Shown here in pieces: positions 28,001-35,906 of a stretch of 64,000 nt of DNA. Both the position numbers and the translations under genes were made by a program. The notes under the pieces were generated by a model, which saw only the letters and a list, made by a program, of their open reading frames with translations, was not told the origin of the DNA and ran no database searches. Position 1 is the first letter of the stretch, and each line of letters begins with the position of its first letter. Where the stretch lies: contig NZ_JAQNDK010000001.1 of assembly GCF_028368935.1 (NCBI RefSeq), positions 2,852,001 through 2,916,000 of the forward strand, written 5' to 3'. Source of the stretch: Sorangium aterium (GTDB lineage: Bacteria > Myxococcota_A > Polyangia > Polyangiales > Polyangiaceae).

Positions 28001-29036
28001 CCGGCTGGGGCAGCACGATCGCCTCGCAAGCCTCAGCGGCGATCTCGCGGACGCCTGGACCGGAGAGGGCGCGACGGGCCCGCTCCTGGCGGCGTCCGCG
28101 GGGACGGCGCTCTACCTGACGATCAGCGGCCTCTACGCGCACGCCACGCCGCTCCAGGCGCTCATCGACGCCGCGGCCGAGCGCTTCTGCGACGATCCGG
28201 CCGTGAGCGGGCTCGTCCTCCGCGAGCGCGGCTGGCGCGAGCTGTACGCGGGCCGATACGGCTCGGGCCGGGCGCTGTTCGCGAGCTCGGTCGCCTCCCA
28301 CGAGCGCGCGGGGAACCTGCGCCTGGCCTGCTTCTGCCGGCTCGATCTCGGCTTCCAGGAGCACCAGCTCGGCGCGTACGCCGAGGCGGAGGCCATCCTC
28401 CGCGCCGCGCTCGCGGACGCCGAGCGCATGGGCCTCGACGGCTGCATGGCGGTCGCGTGGAGCACCCTCGGCGCGCCCCTCTGCCGTCAGGGCGCGCTCG
28501 ACGAGGCGCGCGAGGCCCTGAGGAAGGCCATCGCGTTCCTGGAGGCGCAGGGGGATCGCCGGCTCGCGGGCGCGTCGCGCACCTACCTCGCCGGGTGTCT
28601 GCTGCGCGCGGGCGATCTCGCCGGCGCCGAGGCCGAGGCCCGGGGCGCCGTGGCTCAGCTGGAGAGGATAGGTCCGCTCGTCGTGCTGGCGCGGGCGACG
28701 CTGGCGGCCGTGCTGCTCGCGCGCGGCGAGACCTCCGAGGCGCTCGCCGAGGCGCGCGCGGCGGTCGCGTTGCTCGATCGGCTGGGCATGGTCGAGGAGG
28801 GCGCGGCGTTCACCCGCCTTGTCCACGCCGAGGCGCTGTATGCGGCGGGCGACCTCCCGGCGGCGCGGACCGCCATCGCGCACGCCCGGACGAGGCTCCT
28901 CGACGTCGCCGCCCAGCTCGACGATGCCGCGCGGCGCGACCAGTTCCTCCAGCGCGTCGAGGAGAACGCACGCACGCTCGAGCTAGCGCGCGCGTGGGTC
29001 GACGAGGGGGGCGCCGCAGGACGACGAGGGCTCTAG
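25086..29036 (+). CDS. Large regulator: Ser/Thr kinase, cyclase-like region, AAA ATPase, TPR domain
   Basis: This 1316-residue protein begins with a protein-kinase domain (1-280): Lys40 (VAIK), HRDLKPSN with Asp132, DFG at Asp152, and APE at 180. The first Gly of the glycine loop is replaced (ACAGGMGAV). Next comes a segment (about 300-470) with a weak similarity to nucleotide-cyclase domains ([32 protein letters not shown]). Then comes a STAND/AAA ATPase with Walker [10 protein letters not shown] (about 507) and Walker [13 protein letters not shown] (about 640). The rest (850-1310) is TPR repeats. The start GTG/ATG at 25083-25086 has GAGG nearby. Such kinase-cyclase-AAA-TPR regulators are typical of myxobacteria. 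Its 3' end overlaps the next gene on the opposite strand by 54 bp. Confidence 0.88.
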   Translation: MQPGEVLGDRFEIVSQACAGGMGAVFQAIDRRSGVLVAIKVCLDEQRTGDESRLSRESRVLAELSCPGIVRYVAHGLGASGAPWLAMEWLDGEDLEQRLQRQVLTVDEALALAVGAAAALAAVHARGIVHRDLKPSNLFLVNGDAARVKLLDFGIAGLPEATRLTRTGAFVGTPAYMAPEQARSGQDVDTRADVFALGCVLFECLTGQPAFCGAHLMAVLAKILLDEVPRVSSLCPDVPPALDALCARMLAKDPDDRPRDGAEIAAALEAMGVSPLSSAPSTPRSNPTRQSSLTRKERRVLSVVMMGPAPRVAACPARADSETLVAVVSPELRREIEALGACLELLADGSILVILLGAGVATDQATQAARCALLLRAASGDRPVVLTTGRVEVTGGRPVGDVIDRAVRMLAQPAAALPGAPAAGRGAPIAPIAIDEVTAALLDARFEVVETEAGLWLRGEEPLARGARMLLGRPTACVGRDWEMATLEALLAGSIEESRARAVLVTAPAGIGKSRLAYEIIRRVRQRDEPVAVWIGRGDPLRKGAPFGMLRQALQGACGIRDREPIEARREKLLARVTERVRAADAQRVAEFLGELLGTPFPDEDSAPLRAARKDAPLMGDQMRRAWLDFASAACAAQPLLLVLEDLHWGDLPTVQFINDALRRLVDQPLLVLALARPEVYTLFPGLWAHRDLQELRLKELSPRAGARLVRQVLGDRVSAETVTQLVAQADGNAFYLEELIRATSEGSQDALPETVLAMVQSRLERLDSAARQVLRAASIFGRVFWRGAVEALLGGPGGVSGLADHLDRLERLEWIGARDEARFEGERELVFRHALVREAAYGMLTDQDRALGHRLAGEWLQRAAEPSAAVIAEHFDRGGEPLRAAAFYHQAAAQALAANDLVVVLSWTGRAIELGISGEARGEVLLHRAEAHHWRGELVEAARWATMAVEELPRRSAPWYAAVREAAIVLARLGQHDRLASLSGDLADAWTGEGATGPLLAASAGTALYLTISGLYAHATPLQALIDAAAERFCDDPAVSGLVLRERGWRELYAGRYGSGRALFASSVASHERAGNLRLACFCRLDLGFQEHQLGAYAEAEAILRAALADAERMGLDGCMAVAWSTLGAPLCRQGALDEAREALRKAIAFLEAQGDRRLAGASRTYLAGCLLRAGDLAGAEAEARGAVAQLERIGPLVVLARATLAAVLLARGETSEALAEARAAVALLDRLGMVEEGAAFTRLVHAEALYAAGDLPAARTAIAHARTRLLDVAAQLDDAARRDQFLQRVEENARTLELARAWVDEGGAAGRRGL

Positions 29037-30113
29037 CGCCGCCCCGCCCTGCGCCGCCAGGCTCGTCGGCCCGTCGAGCAGCGCTCCGACCGCCGCGAGC
29101 GCCGCGAGGAGGACGGCCGCCCCTGCCCACAGCGGGCCCGCGGCCATGTGCGGCGACGCGTAGAGGTACGCGATCGCGCCGAGCAGCGCCGCGAGGAAGA
29201 GCGCCGCGGCGAGCGCGCGCGCCCGGCCGGGGCGCGCCACGTCGTGAAGGACGTAATCCGGGTCGGTGCGCAGCGGGCCCTCGTCGGGCGAAGTCGCCGT
29301 GGACCGCCACTCCGGCGGCCGGAACCAGACGAGCAGCTTGCCGGAGAGGCGCGGCTCCGCCGCCGCCATGCGCGCGAGCCTCCGCCACGGGTCGACGTTG
29401 GCGCGCAGCGCGCTGAAGCTGGCGAGCGGCTGGACCACGCCGTACCGCGGGGGCGCCCCCTCGGCGCAGAAGGTGCCGAACAGCCGATCCCAGACGATGA
29501 GCACGCCGCCGTGGTTCCTGTCGAGATACGCGGAGTCGACGCCGTGGTGCACGCGGTGATGAGATGGCGTGTTCAGCACCCACTCCAGCGGACCGAGGCG
29601 GCCGACGAGCTGCGTGTGAATCCAGAACTGATAGAGGATGTTCAGCGTATACGTCGTGACGACCATCCCCGGCGGGAAGCCGAGCACGGCGAGCGGCCAG
29701 AAGAATGGCCAGTAGAGGGCCCGCTGAAGCCAGCTCTGGCGCAGCGCGACCGAGAGGTTGTAGTCCTCGCTCTGGTGATGGACCGCGTGCGCGGCCCACA
29801 TGAAGTTCACCCGATGGCTCGCGCGGTGCGCCCAGTAGTAGCAGAAGTCGACCGCGACGAAGCAGGCCGCCCAGCTCCACGGCGCGCCCTCCGGCAGCCG
29901 CGCGAGCGCGGCGCGCTCGAACAGGAACAGATAGACGAGCACGCCGCCGCTCACGACGGAGACGATGACCTGCTGCCCGACCCCGCACGAGAGGTTGGCG
30001 AGCGCGTCGGAGAAGCGGTAGTCGGGGCGCCCGCGGCGGCGGCAGAGCCAGAGCTCGACGCCGATGAGCGCGAAGAAGGCCGGCACAGCGAACAGGATCA
30101 AGCTCGGCGACAT
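28983..30113 (-). CDS. Sterol desaturase / fatty acid hydroxylase family membrane enzyme
   Basis: This 376-residue enzyme has the three di-iron His motifs: HRASH, HAVHHQS and HHRVHHG, set in about four to six membrane helices. The family adds a hydroxyl or double bond to lipid chains or sterols using oxygen. The start at 30113 begins MSPSLILFAVPAFF and has GGAGGACGGGGG upstream. The C-terminal 80 residues carry two extra hydrophobic stretches. The actual lipid substrate cannot be assigned. Confidence 0.88.
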   Translation of the reverse strand: MSPSLILFAVPAFFALIGVELWLCRRRGRPDYRFSDALANLSCGVGQQVIVSVVSGGVLVYLFLFERAALARLPEGAPWSWAACFVAVDFCYYWAHRASHRVNFMWAAHAVHHQSEDYNLSVALRQSWLQRALYWPFFWPLAVLGFPPGMVVTTYTLNILYQFWIHTQLVGRLGPLEWVLNTPSHHRVHHGVDSAYLDRNHGGVLIVWDRLFGTFCAEGAPPRYGVVQPLASFSALRANVDPWRRLARMAAAEPRLSGKLLVWFRPPEWRSTATSPDEGPLRTDPDYVLHDVARPGRARALAAALFLAALLGAIAYLYASPHMAAGPLWAGAAVLLAALAAVGALLDGPTSLAAQGGAALEPSSSCGAPLVDPRAR

Positions 30114-30477
30114 CCCCCGTCCTCCACGGAGCCGCCGCCCGGCGGATCGGCTCACACCCGCCCAGTCTAGCCTGGAATCCCCCCGGCGCGCCCGGAGACG
30201 CACCCTGCGAAAGGCGCCACACCGGCCGACCTGTTCCCTGTTGACGCTGAACCGTTTAAGTGGTCTGCCACGAGCCACGCCGGCGCGCGAGCGACCACCC
30301 GGAGCGGAGATTTGTATCGTCGCGGAATCCGCGGGAGCTCACCGGTGCCGCCGGCGATGCCACCCCGCGACGGTGGCGCAGCAGCTCGGCAGATCCCTGC
30401 GAACCGGACGGGCGCTCCGGGCTGCAAGGCTCAGCGATCCGTGAGGAACGACACTCGAACCACATGAGGAACCGACC
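30114..30477. other. Divergent intergenic region, 364 bp
   Basis: It separates the desaturase (minus) and the mannanase (plus). It has a TTGACG near 30241, a plausible -35, but I cannot place a good -10 with it. Nothing else is supported. Confidence 0.4.
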
Positions 30478-32142
30478 ATGAAGAAGACCTTCTTGCTCGC
30501 TTTGGGTTTGCTCTCCCTCGCCGCATGCTCCTCCTCCGACCCGGCGGACCCCACGCCCTCCGGCGGCACGGGCGGGTCCGGCAGCACCGGCGGCGGCGGA
30601 AGCGGCGCCACCGGCGGGAGCGACGCCACAGGCGGCGGCGGAAGCGGCGCCACCGGCGGAAACGACGCCACGGGCGGCGGCGGGGACGGAACCGGCGGCG
30701 GCCAGGAGCTCGACTGCGCTCAGCAACCGGAAAAGTGCTACGTCCGCGCCGAAGGTAGTAAGCTGCGCCTCGACGGGAAACCGTACAGGTATATGGGCAC
30801 GAACTTCTGGTCGGCTCCCTACATCAGCCGCGAGCGCCTGCGCACCGAGCTCGACATCCTCGAGGCCCACGGCGCCCTGAACCTCAGGATCATGGCGCTC
30901 AGCGAGGGCGACATCCCTGCGGCGCAGCAGAACGATCAGCAGTACGGCCCACAACGGATCTTTCCGGCATCATCCGACAAGCCGTGCGCCGATGCGCAGC
31001 TCGAGGCGTTCGCCGACAACCTGGTGACGGTGCTCGACGAGATGCACAGCCGCGGGATGAAGGCGGTGATGACGCTGAACGACTTCTGGCACTGGTCCGG
31101 CGGTATGCCCCAGTACATGAAGTGGGCTCACGAGCAGCCGACCCTCTCCTGCGGAGAGGACTTCAGCGCGTACCAGGTCGGCCTGACCCACCCCACGACG
31201 GGCGCTGCCCTGCTCGCGGCGGACCACCACGTGCCGTTCGCCGGCTCGATCCGGTTCCAGCAGGGCACAGGCCAGGACTGCCAGGCCGTGGCCATCGGCG
31301 AGTGGGCCATCCCTCACTCGGGCACGCTCGATCCGAACACGAACCCCTGGCCCGACCAGATGGATCTCTCGTCGCTGTTCTTCTGCAACAAGAAGGCCCA
31401 GGAGTTCTACTTCAGCCGGGCCAAGGTCCTGATCGAGAAGCTCAAGGACCATCCGGGGATCATGGCGTGGCAGCTCGGGAACGAGCCGCGATCGTTCAAG
31501 GGCTGGGGCCCGCTCTTCAAGCTCTGGGTCGAGAGGAACGCGAAGTTCATCAAGGACATCGACCCGAACCACCTCGTCTCCATCGGCTCGGAGGGCGACC
31601 TGTCCTATAACTGGGGCGACTACGCCAACAGCGATTACAAGGCGTTCCACGACGTGCCCGGCATCGATTACCTCACCTTCCACGTGTGGCCCGAGAACTG
31701 GGAGTGGTACGACCCGTCGCTGCCGATGGACAGCGCCGCCGACAAGGGGCTCCTGGCCGCCATCACCGAGAGCAACGGGTACATCGACGCGCAGCTCGCG
31801 CACGCGAGGGCGCTGAACAAGCCGATCGTCGTGGAGGAGTTCGGGCTCGCCCGGGACGACAAGTCCGAGCCGGTCTCGTCGACGGTCGCCAAGCGGAACG
31901 AGTATTACGCCTCGATGTTCGACGCCGTCGTCGAGAACCCGGAGCTCGCGGGCGTCAACTTCTGGGCCTGGGCCGGGACCGGGAGGCCGTCGGACGACGG
32001 CAACGACTACTGGCTCCTCGGCAACGACTACATCGGCGATCCGCCCCATGAGCTCCAGGGGTGGTACTCGGTGTACGATGACGACACGGAAACCCTGAAT
32101 CTTATCATGAGCTACGCCGACCAGCTCAACTCGACGCAGTAG
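30478..32142 (+). CDS. Secreted endo-beta-mannanase-like glycoside hydrolase, family 5
   Basis: This 554-residue lipoprotein has a signal peptide ending LSLAAC, a Gly/Ser/Thr linker (about 25-80), and a GH5 (beta/alpha)8 domain. The catalytic acid/base is Glu336 (QLGNEP) and the nucleophile is probably Glu454 (VVEEFGLA). Other GH5 residues are visible (MGTNFW at the start of the barrel, FHVWPENWEWY). The closest type is a GH5 subfamily-7 mannanase, acting on plant mannan outside the cell. It is followed after 53 bp by the sugar-binding lipoprotein gene, most likely in the same operon. Confidence 0.85.
   Translation: MKKTFLLALGLLSLAACSSSDPADPTPSGGTGGSGSTGGGGSGATGGSDATGGGGSGATGGNDATGGGGDGTGGGQELDCAQQPEKCYVRAEGSKLRLDGKPYRYMGTNFWSAPYISRERLRTELDILEAHGALNLRIMALSEGDIPAAQQNDQQYGPQRIFPASSDKPCADAQLEAFADNLVTVLDEMHSRGMKAVMTLNDFWHWSGGMPQYMKWAHEQPTLSCGEDFSAYQVGLTHPTTGAALLAADHHVPFAGSIRFQQGTGQDCQAVAIGEWAIPHSGTLDPNTNPWPDQMDLSSLFFCNKKAQEFYFSRAKVLIEKLKDHPGIMAWQLGNEPRSFKGWGPLFKLWVERNAKFIKDIDPNHLVSIGSEGDLSYNWGDYANSDYKAFHDVPGIDYLTFHVWPENWEWYDPSLPMDSAADKGLLAAITESNGYIDAQLAHARALNKPIVVEEFGLARDDKSEPVSSTVAKRNEYYASMFDAVVENPELAGVNFWAWAGTGRPSDDGNDYWLLGNDYIGDPPHELQGWYSVYDDDTETLNLIMSYADQLNSTQ
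30589..30672 (+). repeat. 42-bp repeat encoding the linker of the mannanase
   Basis: Two near-identical 42-bp units (30589-30630 and 30631-30672) encode the 14-residue unit GGGGSGATGGSDAT in the linker. The only differences are near the unit ends. Linker length may vary between strains. Confidence 0.8.
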
Positions 32143-32195
32143 CGCCGGCGGCCATAACACAGACCCTTTCCCATTCATCTCACGCGGAGGTCACC

Positions 32196-33311
32196 TTGAT
32201 TCGTCGCTCCACCTTTCTCATGGCGTTGTTCTCCCTCGCGTTCTCGGCCGGCTGCTCGAAGCCGGAGTCTGAAGGCGGCGCGAGCGCGAACAAGCCCGAG
32301 GCAACAGCCGCCAAGAGCGCGGAGGCCAAGGGTCCGGAGAAGAAGAAAGAGAAGCTCACGATCGGCTTCTCCATGGATACCCTCAAGGAAGAGCGGTGGC
32401 AGCGCGACCGCGACCTGTTCAAGGCGAAGGCCGAGACGCTCGGCGCCCAGGTGCTCGTGCAGTCCGCGAACGGCGACGACGCCCTCCAGAACTCGCAGGC
32501 GGAGAACCTGCTCACGCAGGGCGTCGACGTGCTCGTGGTCGTGCCCCACAACGCCAAGACGACGGCCACCATCGTCGAGTCGGCGCACAAGCAGAACGTG
32601 CCCGTCATCGCGTACGACCGGCTGATCCTCGACTCCGACGTGGACCTCTACGTGTCCTTCGACAACGTCAAGGTCGGCGAGCTCCAGGCCGAGGCGCTCG
32701 TGAAGAAGTTCCCGAAGGGGAACTACATCCTCATCGGCGGCTCCCCGACCGACAACAACGCGAAGCTCTTCCGCGAAGGGCAGATGAACATCCTGAAGCC
32801 GCTCATCGACAAGGGCGACGTCAAGACGGTGGCGGACCAGTGGGCCAAGGACTGGCAGCCGGTCGAGGGGCTCAAGATCACCGAGAACGCCCTCACCAAG
32901 AACAACAACAACGTCGCGGCGGTCGTGGCGTCGAACGACGGGCTCGCGGGCGCGGCGGTCCAGGCCCTCGGCGAGCAGAAGCTCGCCGGCAAGGTCGGCG
33001 TCTCGGGCCAGGACGCCGAGCTCGCCGCCTGCCAGCGGATCGCGGCAGGCACCCAGAGCATGACCGTCTACAAGCCGCTCAAGCTGCTCGCCGAGAAGGC
33101 CGCCGAGCTCGCCGTCAAGCTGGCGAAGAAGGAGCCCGTCGGCGAGAAGACGCAGACGGTCAACAACGGCAAGAAGGACGTCCAGAGCGTGCTCATCACG
33201 CCGGTCGCCGTGGACAAGGAAAACCTTGCCTCGACGGTGATCGCGGACGGCTTCCACAAGGTCGAGGACGTCTACAAGGACCTCCCCAAGGACCAGTGGC
33301 CGGCCAAGTAG
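32196..33311 (+). CDS. Sugar ABC-type substrate-binding lipoprotein, XylF-like
   Basis: This 371-residue protein has a lipobox FSAGC and then the two-lobed periplasmic binding fold. Typical XylF-type features are GFSMDTLKEERWQRDRDLF, QNSQAENLLTQGVDVLVVVP and VPVIAYDRLI. It should bind xylose or a related sugar. The start is TTG at 32196 with GGAGG 5 nt upstream. It follows the mannanase by 53 bp. No permease or ATPase partner is present in the window, so it may work with an importer elsewhere. Confidence 0.85.
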   Translation: MIRRSTFLMALFSLAFSAGCSKPESEGGASANKPEATAAKSAEAKGPEKKKEKLTIGFSMDTLKEERWQRDRDLFKAKAETLGAQVLVQSANGDDALQNSQAENLLTQGVDVLVVVPHNAKTTATIVESAHKQNVPVIAYDRLILDSDVDLYVSFDNVKVGELQAEALVKKFPKGNYILIGGSPTDNNAKLFREGQMNILKPLIDKGDVKTVADQWAKDWQPVEGLKITENALTKNNNNVAAVVASNDGLAGAAVQALGEQKLAGKVGVSGQDAELAACQRIAAGTQSMTVYKPLKLLAEKAAELAVKLAKKEPVGEKTQTVNNGKKDVQSVLITPVAVDKENLASTVIADGFHKVEDVYKDLPKDQWPAK

Positions 33312-33342
33312 GCCCCTAGCTGGACATCCCAGGCCCGGCGAG

Positions 33343-33387
33343 CGCCCCGGCCGCCGCGAGGCGGCCAGGGGAGCCGGGTCGGGTCCG
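33343..33387 (+). terminator. Strong nested GC hairpin, probable terminator
   Basis: Directly after the sugar-binding gene, CCCGGC (33343-33348) pairs with GCCGGG (33382-33387), CCCC with GGGG, and GGCCGCC with GGCGGCC around a GCGA tetraloop. There is no T-tract, but it is the strongest hairpin at an operon end in the window. Confidence 0.6.
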
Positions 33388-33590
33388 CCCCTCCCCGCCT
33401 GCGCCCGTCTCGACGGCCGCGATCTTCAATGAGGCTCTTCGCCCGGAGGGCCACCGGCACACCACATCCCCTCTCGATCACGGCCCGTGGGCGGCGCATC
33501 GTCCGAGGCGACCCCGCTCCGCACGGCTGAACGCCGCGCGTCGCCGGGGCCTTGCGATCACGGCGATCCTCCGTGATCCAGGGGCTCCTC

Positions 33591-33676
33591 GAATCCGGAG
33601 CTTCCTGCGTGGACCGGCGCCGTGCGCCCGTCATGATGCTGCGCCCTCGCGGCGCCGCGCGAGGCGAGGAGACGCG
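33591..33676 (+). repeat. Leader copy 1 of the duplicated oxidase upstream region
   Basis: Compared with 35819-35906, this segment shares GAATCCGGAGCTTCCTG and CGCCCGTCATGATG at matching distances (86 and 88 bp) before the start codons. The shared block suggests that the duplication included the promoter or leader, or that the block is kept by selection. Confidence 0.7.
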
Positions 33677-35653
33677 ATGTCCTCGATGAAGCGACGACGG
33701 CCACGGAAGCAAGGTCCGGCCGAGACGGGGCTCACGGCGCTCCGGCGAGGTGGCGTGGTGAATGCGGCCATGGGGGTGTGTCCGGCCGTCCCGGGCTCGG
33801 CCCCGACCCTCTCCGGCGCCGCGATCCCCAGGTACACGCGCCCGTTGCTCATCCCGCAGGTCATGCCCCTGGCCAGGGGGCTCGGCGCGGGCAACGCGGG
33901 CCGCGATGCCTACGAGATCGCCGTCCGGCAGATCGAGCAGCGCCTCCTGCCACCCGAGCTGGGTTTGCCCCCGACGACCGTCTGGAGCTACGGCTCCGTC
34001 CATCACCCGGAGACGTTCGCCTATCCAGCGTTCACCATCGAGGCGACGTACCGCAGGCCGGTGCGCGTGAAGTGGATCAACGATCTCAGGGACCCAGCGA
34101 CCGGCCGCTTCCTCCCTCATTTGCTCCCCGTCGACCCCACCCTGCACTGGGCCAACCCGCCCGGCGGGGCGCAGGGCCGCGACAGCCGGCCCGCGTTCCC
34201 TGGCGACTGCCCGCCGGGACCGTACCGGGGCCCGGTGCCGATCGTCACGCACCTCCACGGGATGGCCAGGATGGGGCAAGAGAGCGACGGTTATCCCGAG
34301 GCCTGGTATCTCCCCGCGGCGACCGACATCCCCGAGGGGTACGCGGCGACCGGCACCTTCTACGACTACTACCAGCGCACGTCGCCGCTCGGGGACCTGT
34401 GGGAGCCGGGCGCGGCGGTGTTCCAGTACCCGAACGATCAGCGGGCCACGACGCTCTGGTACCACGACCACACGCTCGGCATCACCCGGCTCAACGTCTA
34501 CGCGGGGCCGGCCGGCTTCTACCTGCTCCGCGGCGGGCCGGACGATCTGCCGCAGGGCGTCCTGCCCGGACCAGCCCCGCGACCGGGAGACCGCCCAGGA
34601 GCGAGGGTGTACGAGATCCCGCTCTTGATCCAGGACCGCTCCTTCAACGACGACGGGTCGCTTTTCTATCCAGCGTCGCGCGGCCTCGCCCCCGAGCTCG
34701 CGGACGTGTACATCCCGAAGGGCGATATCCCGCCGATCTGGGTCCCGGAGTTCTTCGGCGACGTCATCGTCGTCAACGGACGGCCGTGGCCCTATCTCGA
34801 GGTCGAGCAGCGGCGGTACCGCTTCCGCATCCTGAACGGCAGCGCCTCGCGGTTCCTGATCCTGAAGATGGATAACGGTCTCCCGCTCTGGCAGATCGGC
34901 TCGGACGGCGGATTCCTCCCTTCCCCTGTGGAGCGCGGAACCCTCCTGCTCGCTCCGGCCGAGCGCGCGGACGTGATCGTGGATTTCAGCGGCGTCCGCG
35001 CCGGCGCCGAGCTCGTCCTCCTCAACCTCGGTCCGGACGCGCCGTTCACCGGCGGCCCGCAGACCGCCGCCGATCCGGCGACGACAGGGCAGGTGATGCA
35101 GTTCCGCGTCGTGCCGGCGACCGGCGCGGACGCGAGCACGCCACCGCACCGGATCGAGCTGCCGCGGCTCGCCCCCCTCGGAGATGCGGCGCTCGTGCGC
35201 CAGGTGTCGCTGAACGACCTGAGCTCCGCGCTCCGGCCCGACGCCGGCCTGAGCGTGGCCGCGCTGGGCACGCTGGAGCCTCCTCCGCGCTCCCGCGCCG
35301 CGAGGCCGCTCTTCTGGCACGATCCCATCACCGAGAACCCGGCCCTGGGATCGACCGAGGTGTGGGAGATCTACAACTTCACCGTGGACGCGCACCCGAT
35401 CCACGTCCACGAGGTCCACTTCGCGATCGTCGATCGCCAGCCGTTCGACGGCGCCCCGCGCCCGCCGGAGGCCGGGGAGGAGGGCCGAAAGGACACCGTC
35501 GTCGCGCTGCCGTTCGAGATCACGCGCATCAAGATGGTGTTCGAGAGCCCTGGCCGGTTCGTGTGGCACTGCCACATCCTCGAGCATGAAGACAACGAGA
35601 TGATGCGGCCTTACCAGATCGGCTCGACGCCGGACGACATCCCGGGACGGTAG
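33677..35653 (+). CDS. Multicopper oxidase, copy 1 (signal peptide probably lost)
   Basis: This 658-residue laccase-like oxidase has all four copper motifs: THLHG (His192, His194), WYHDHTLG (His263, His265), HPIHVH (His573, 576, 578) and the C-terminal HCHILEHEDNEM (His631, Cys632, His633, His637, Met642). It should oxidise a phenol, bilirubin-type compound or metal with four electrons to oxygen, as in the CotA/bilirubin-oxidase group. It is the paralogue of the next gene. Its N-terminus (MKRRRPRKQGPAETGLTALR) aligns with the Tat signal of copy 2 but has lost the hydrophobic stretch, so it may stay in the cytoplasm. The start has GAGGAG upstream. Confidence 0.88.
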   Translation: MSSMKRRRPRKQGPAETGLTALRRGGVVNAAMGVCPAVPGSAPTLSGAAIPRYTRPLLIPQVMPLARGLGAGNAGRDAYEIAVRQIEQRLLPPELGLPPTTVWSYGSVHHPETFAYPAFTIEATYRRPVRVKWINDLRDPATGRFLPHLLPVDPTLHWANPPGGAQGRDSRPAFPGDCPPGPYRGPVPIVTHLHGMARMGQESDGYPEAWYLPAATDIPEGYAATGTFYDYYQRTSPLGDLWEPGAAVFQYPNDQRATTLWYHDHTLGITRLNVYAGPAGFYLLRGGPDDLPQGVLPGPAPRPGDRPGARVYEIPLLIQDRSFNDDGSLFYPASRGLAPELADVYIPKGDIPPIWVPEFFGDVIVVNGRPWPYLEVEQRRYRFRILNGSASRFLILKMDNGLPLWQIGSDGGFLPSPVERGTLLLAPAERADVIVDFSGVRAGAELVLLNLGPDAPFTGGPQTAADPATTGQVMQFRVVPATGADASTPPHRIELPRLAPLGDAALVRQVSLNDLSSALRPDAGLSVAALGTLEPPPRSRAARPLFWHDPITENPALGSTEVWEIYNFTVDAHPIHVHEVHFAIVDRQPFDGAPRPPEAGEEGRKDTVVALPFEITRIKMVFESPGRFVWHCHILEHEDNEMMRPYQIGSTPDDIPGR

Positions 35654-35818
35654 CCGCGCCGCGCGCCCCGCCGATCCACGCTCCCTCTCAAGAACAAGCG
35701 AGGACGCAAGCCGCGCGCACGGCGCGTCGCCCAGGACGGGCCCAGATCCATGCCGGTACGCGCGCCTCGCGGGAGGGCTGGTAATTCCGGAGCACCTGTC
35801 GTGATCGTGCGCGACGAC

Positions 35819-35906
35819 GAATCCGGAGCTTCCTGGATTGCTCGAATCTCTTCGCCCGTCATGATGCCCCGCGCTCACGGCGCTGGCTGCGATCCAGGGA
35901 GATGGG
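35819..35906 (+). repeat. Leader copy 2 of the duplicated oxidase upstream region
   Basis: See the entry at 33591. The remainder of the 253-bp gap between the two oxidase genes shows no other element. Confidence 0.7.

Larger units (their letters stand above)
33312..33676. other. Intergenic region, 365 bp
   Basis: After the terminator-like hairpin, the last 86 bp before the oxidase gene resemble the same position in front of the second oxidase gene (see the duplicated leader). No gene is supported. Confidence 0.45.

Noticed and set aside
25056..28883. Very long minus-strand frame (1275 residues) over the giant kinase gene
   Set aside because: Arg/Glu/Ala-rich shadow of the real plus-strand gene; no domain.
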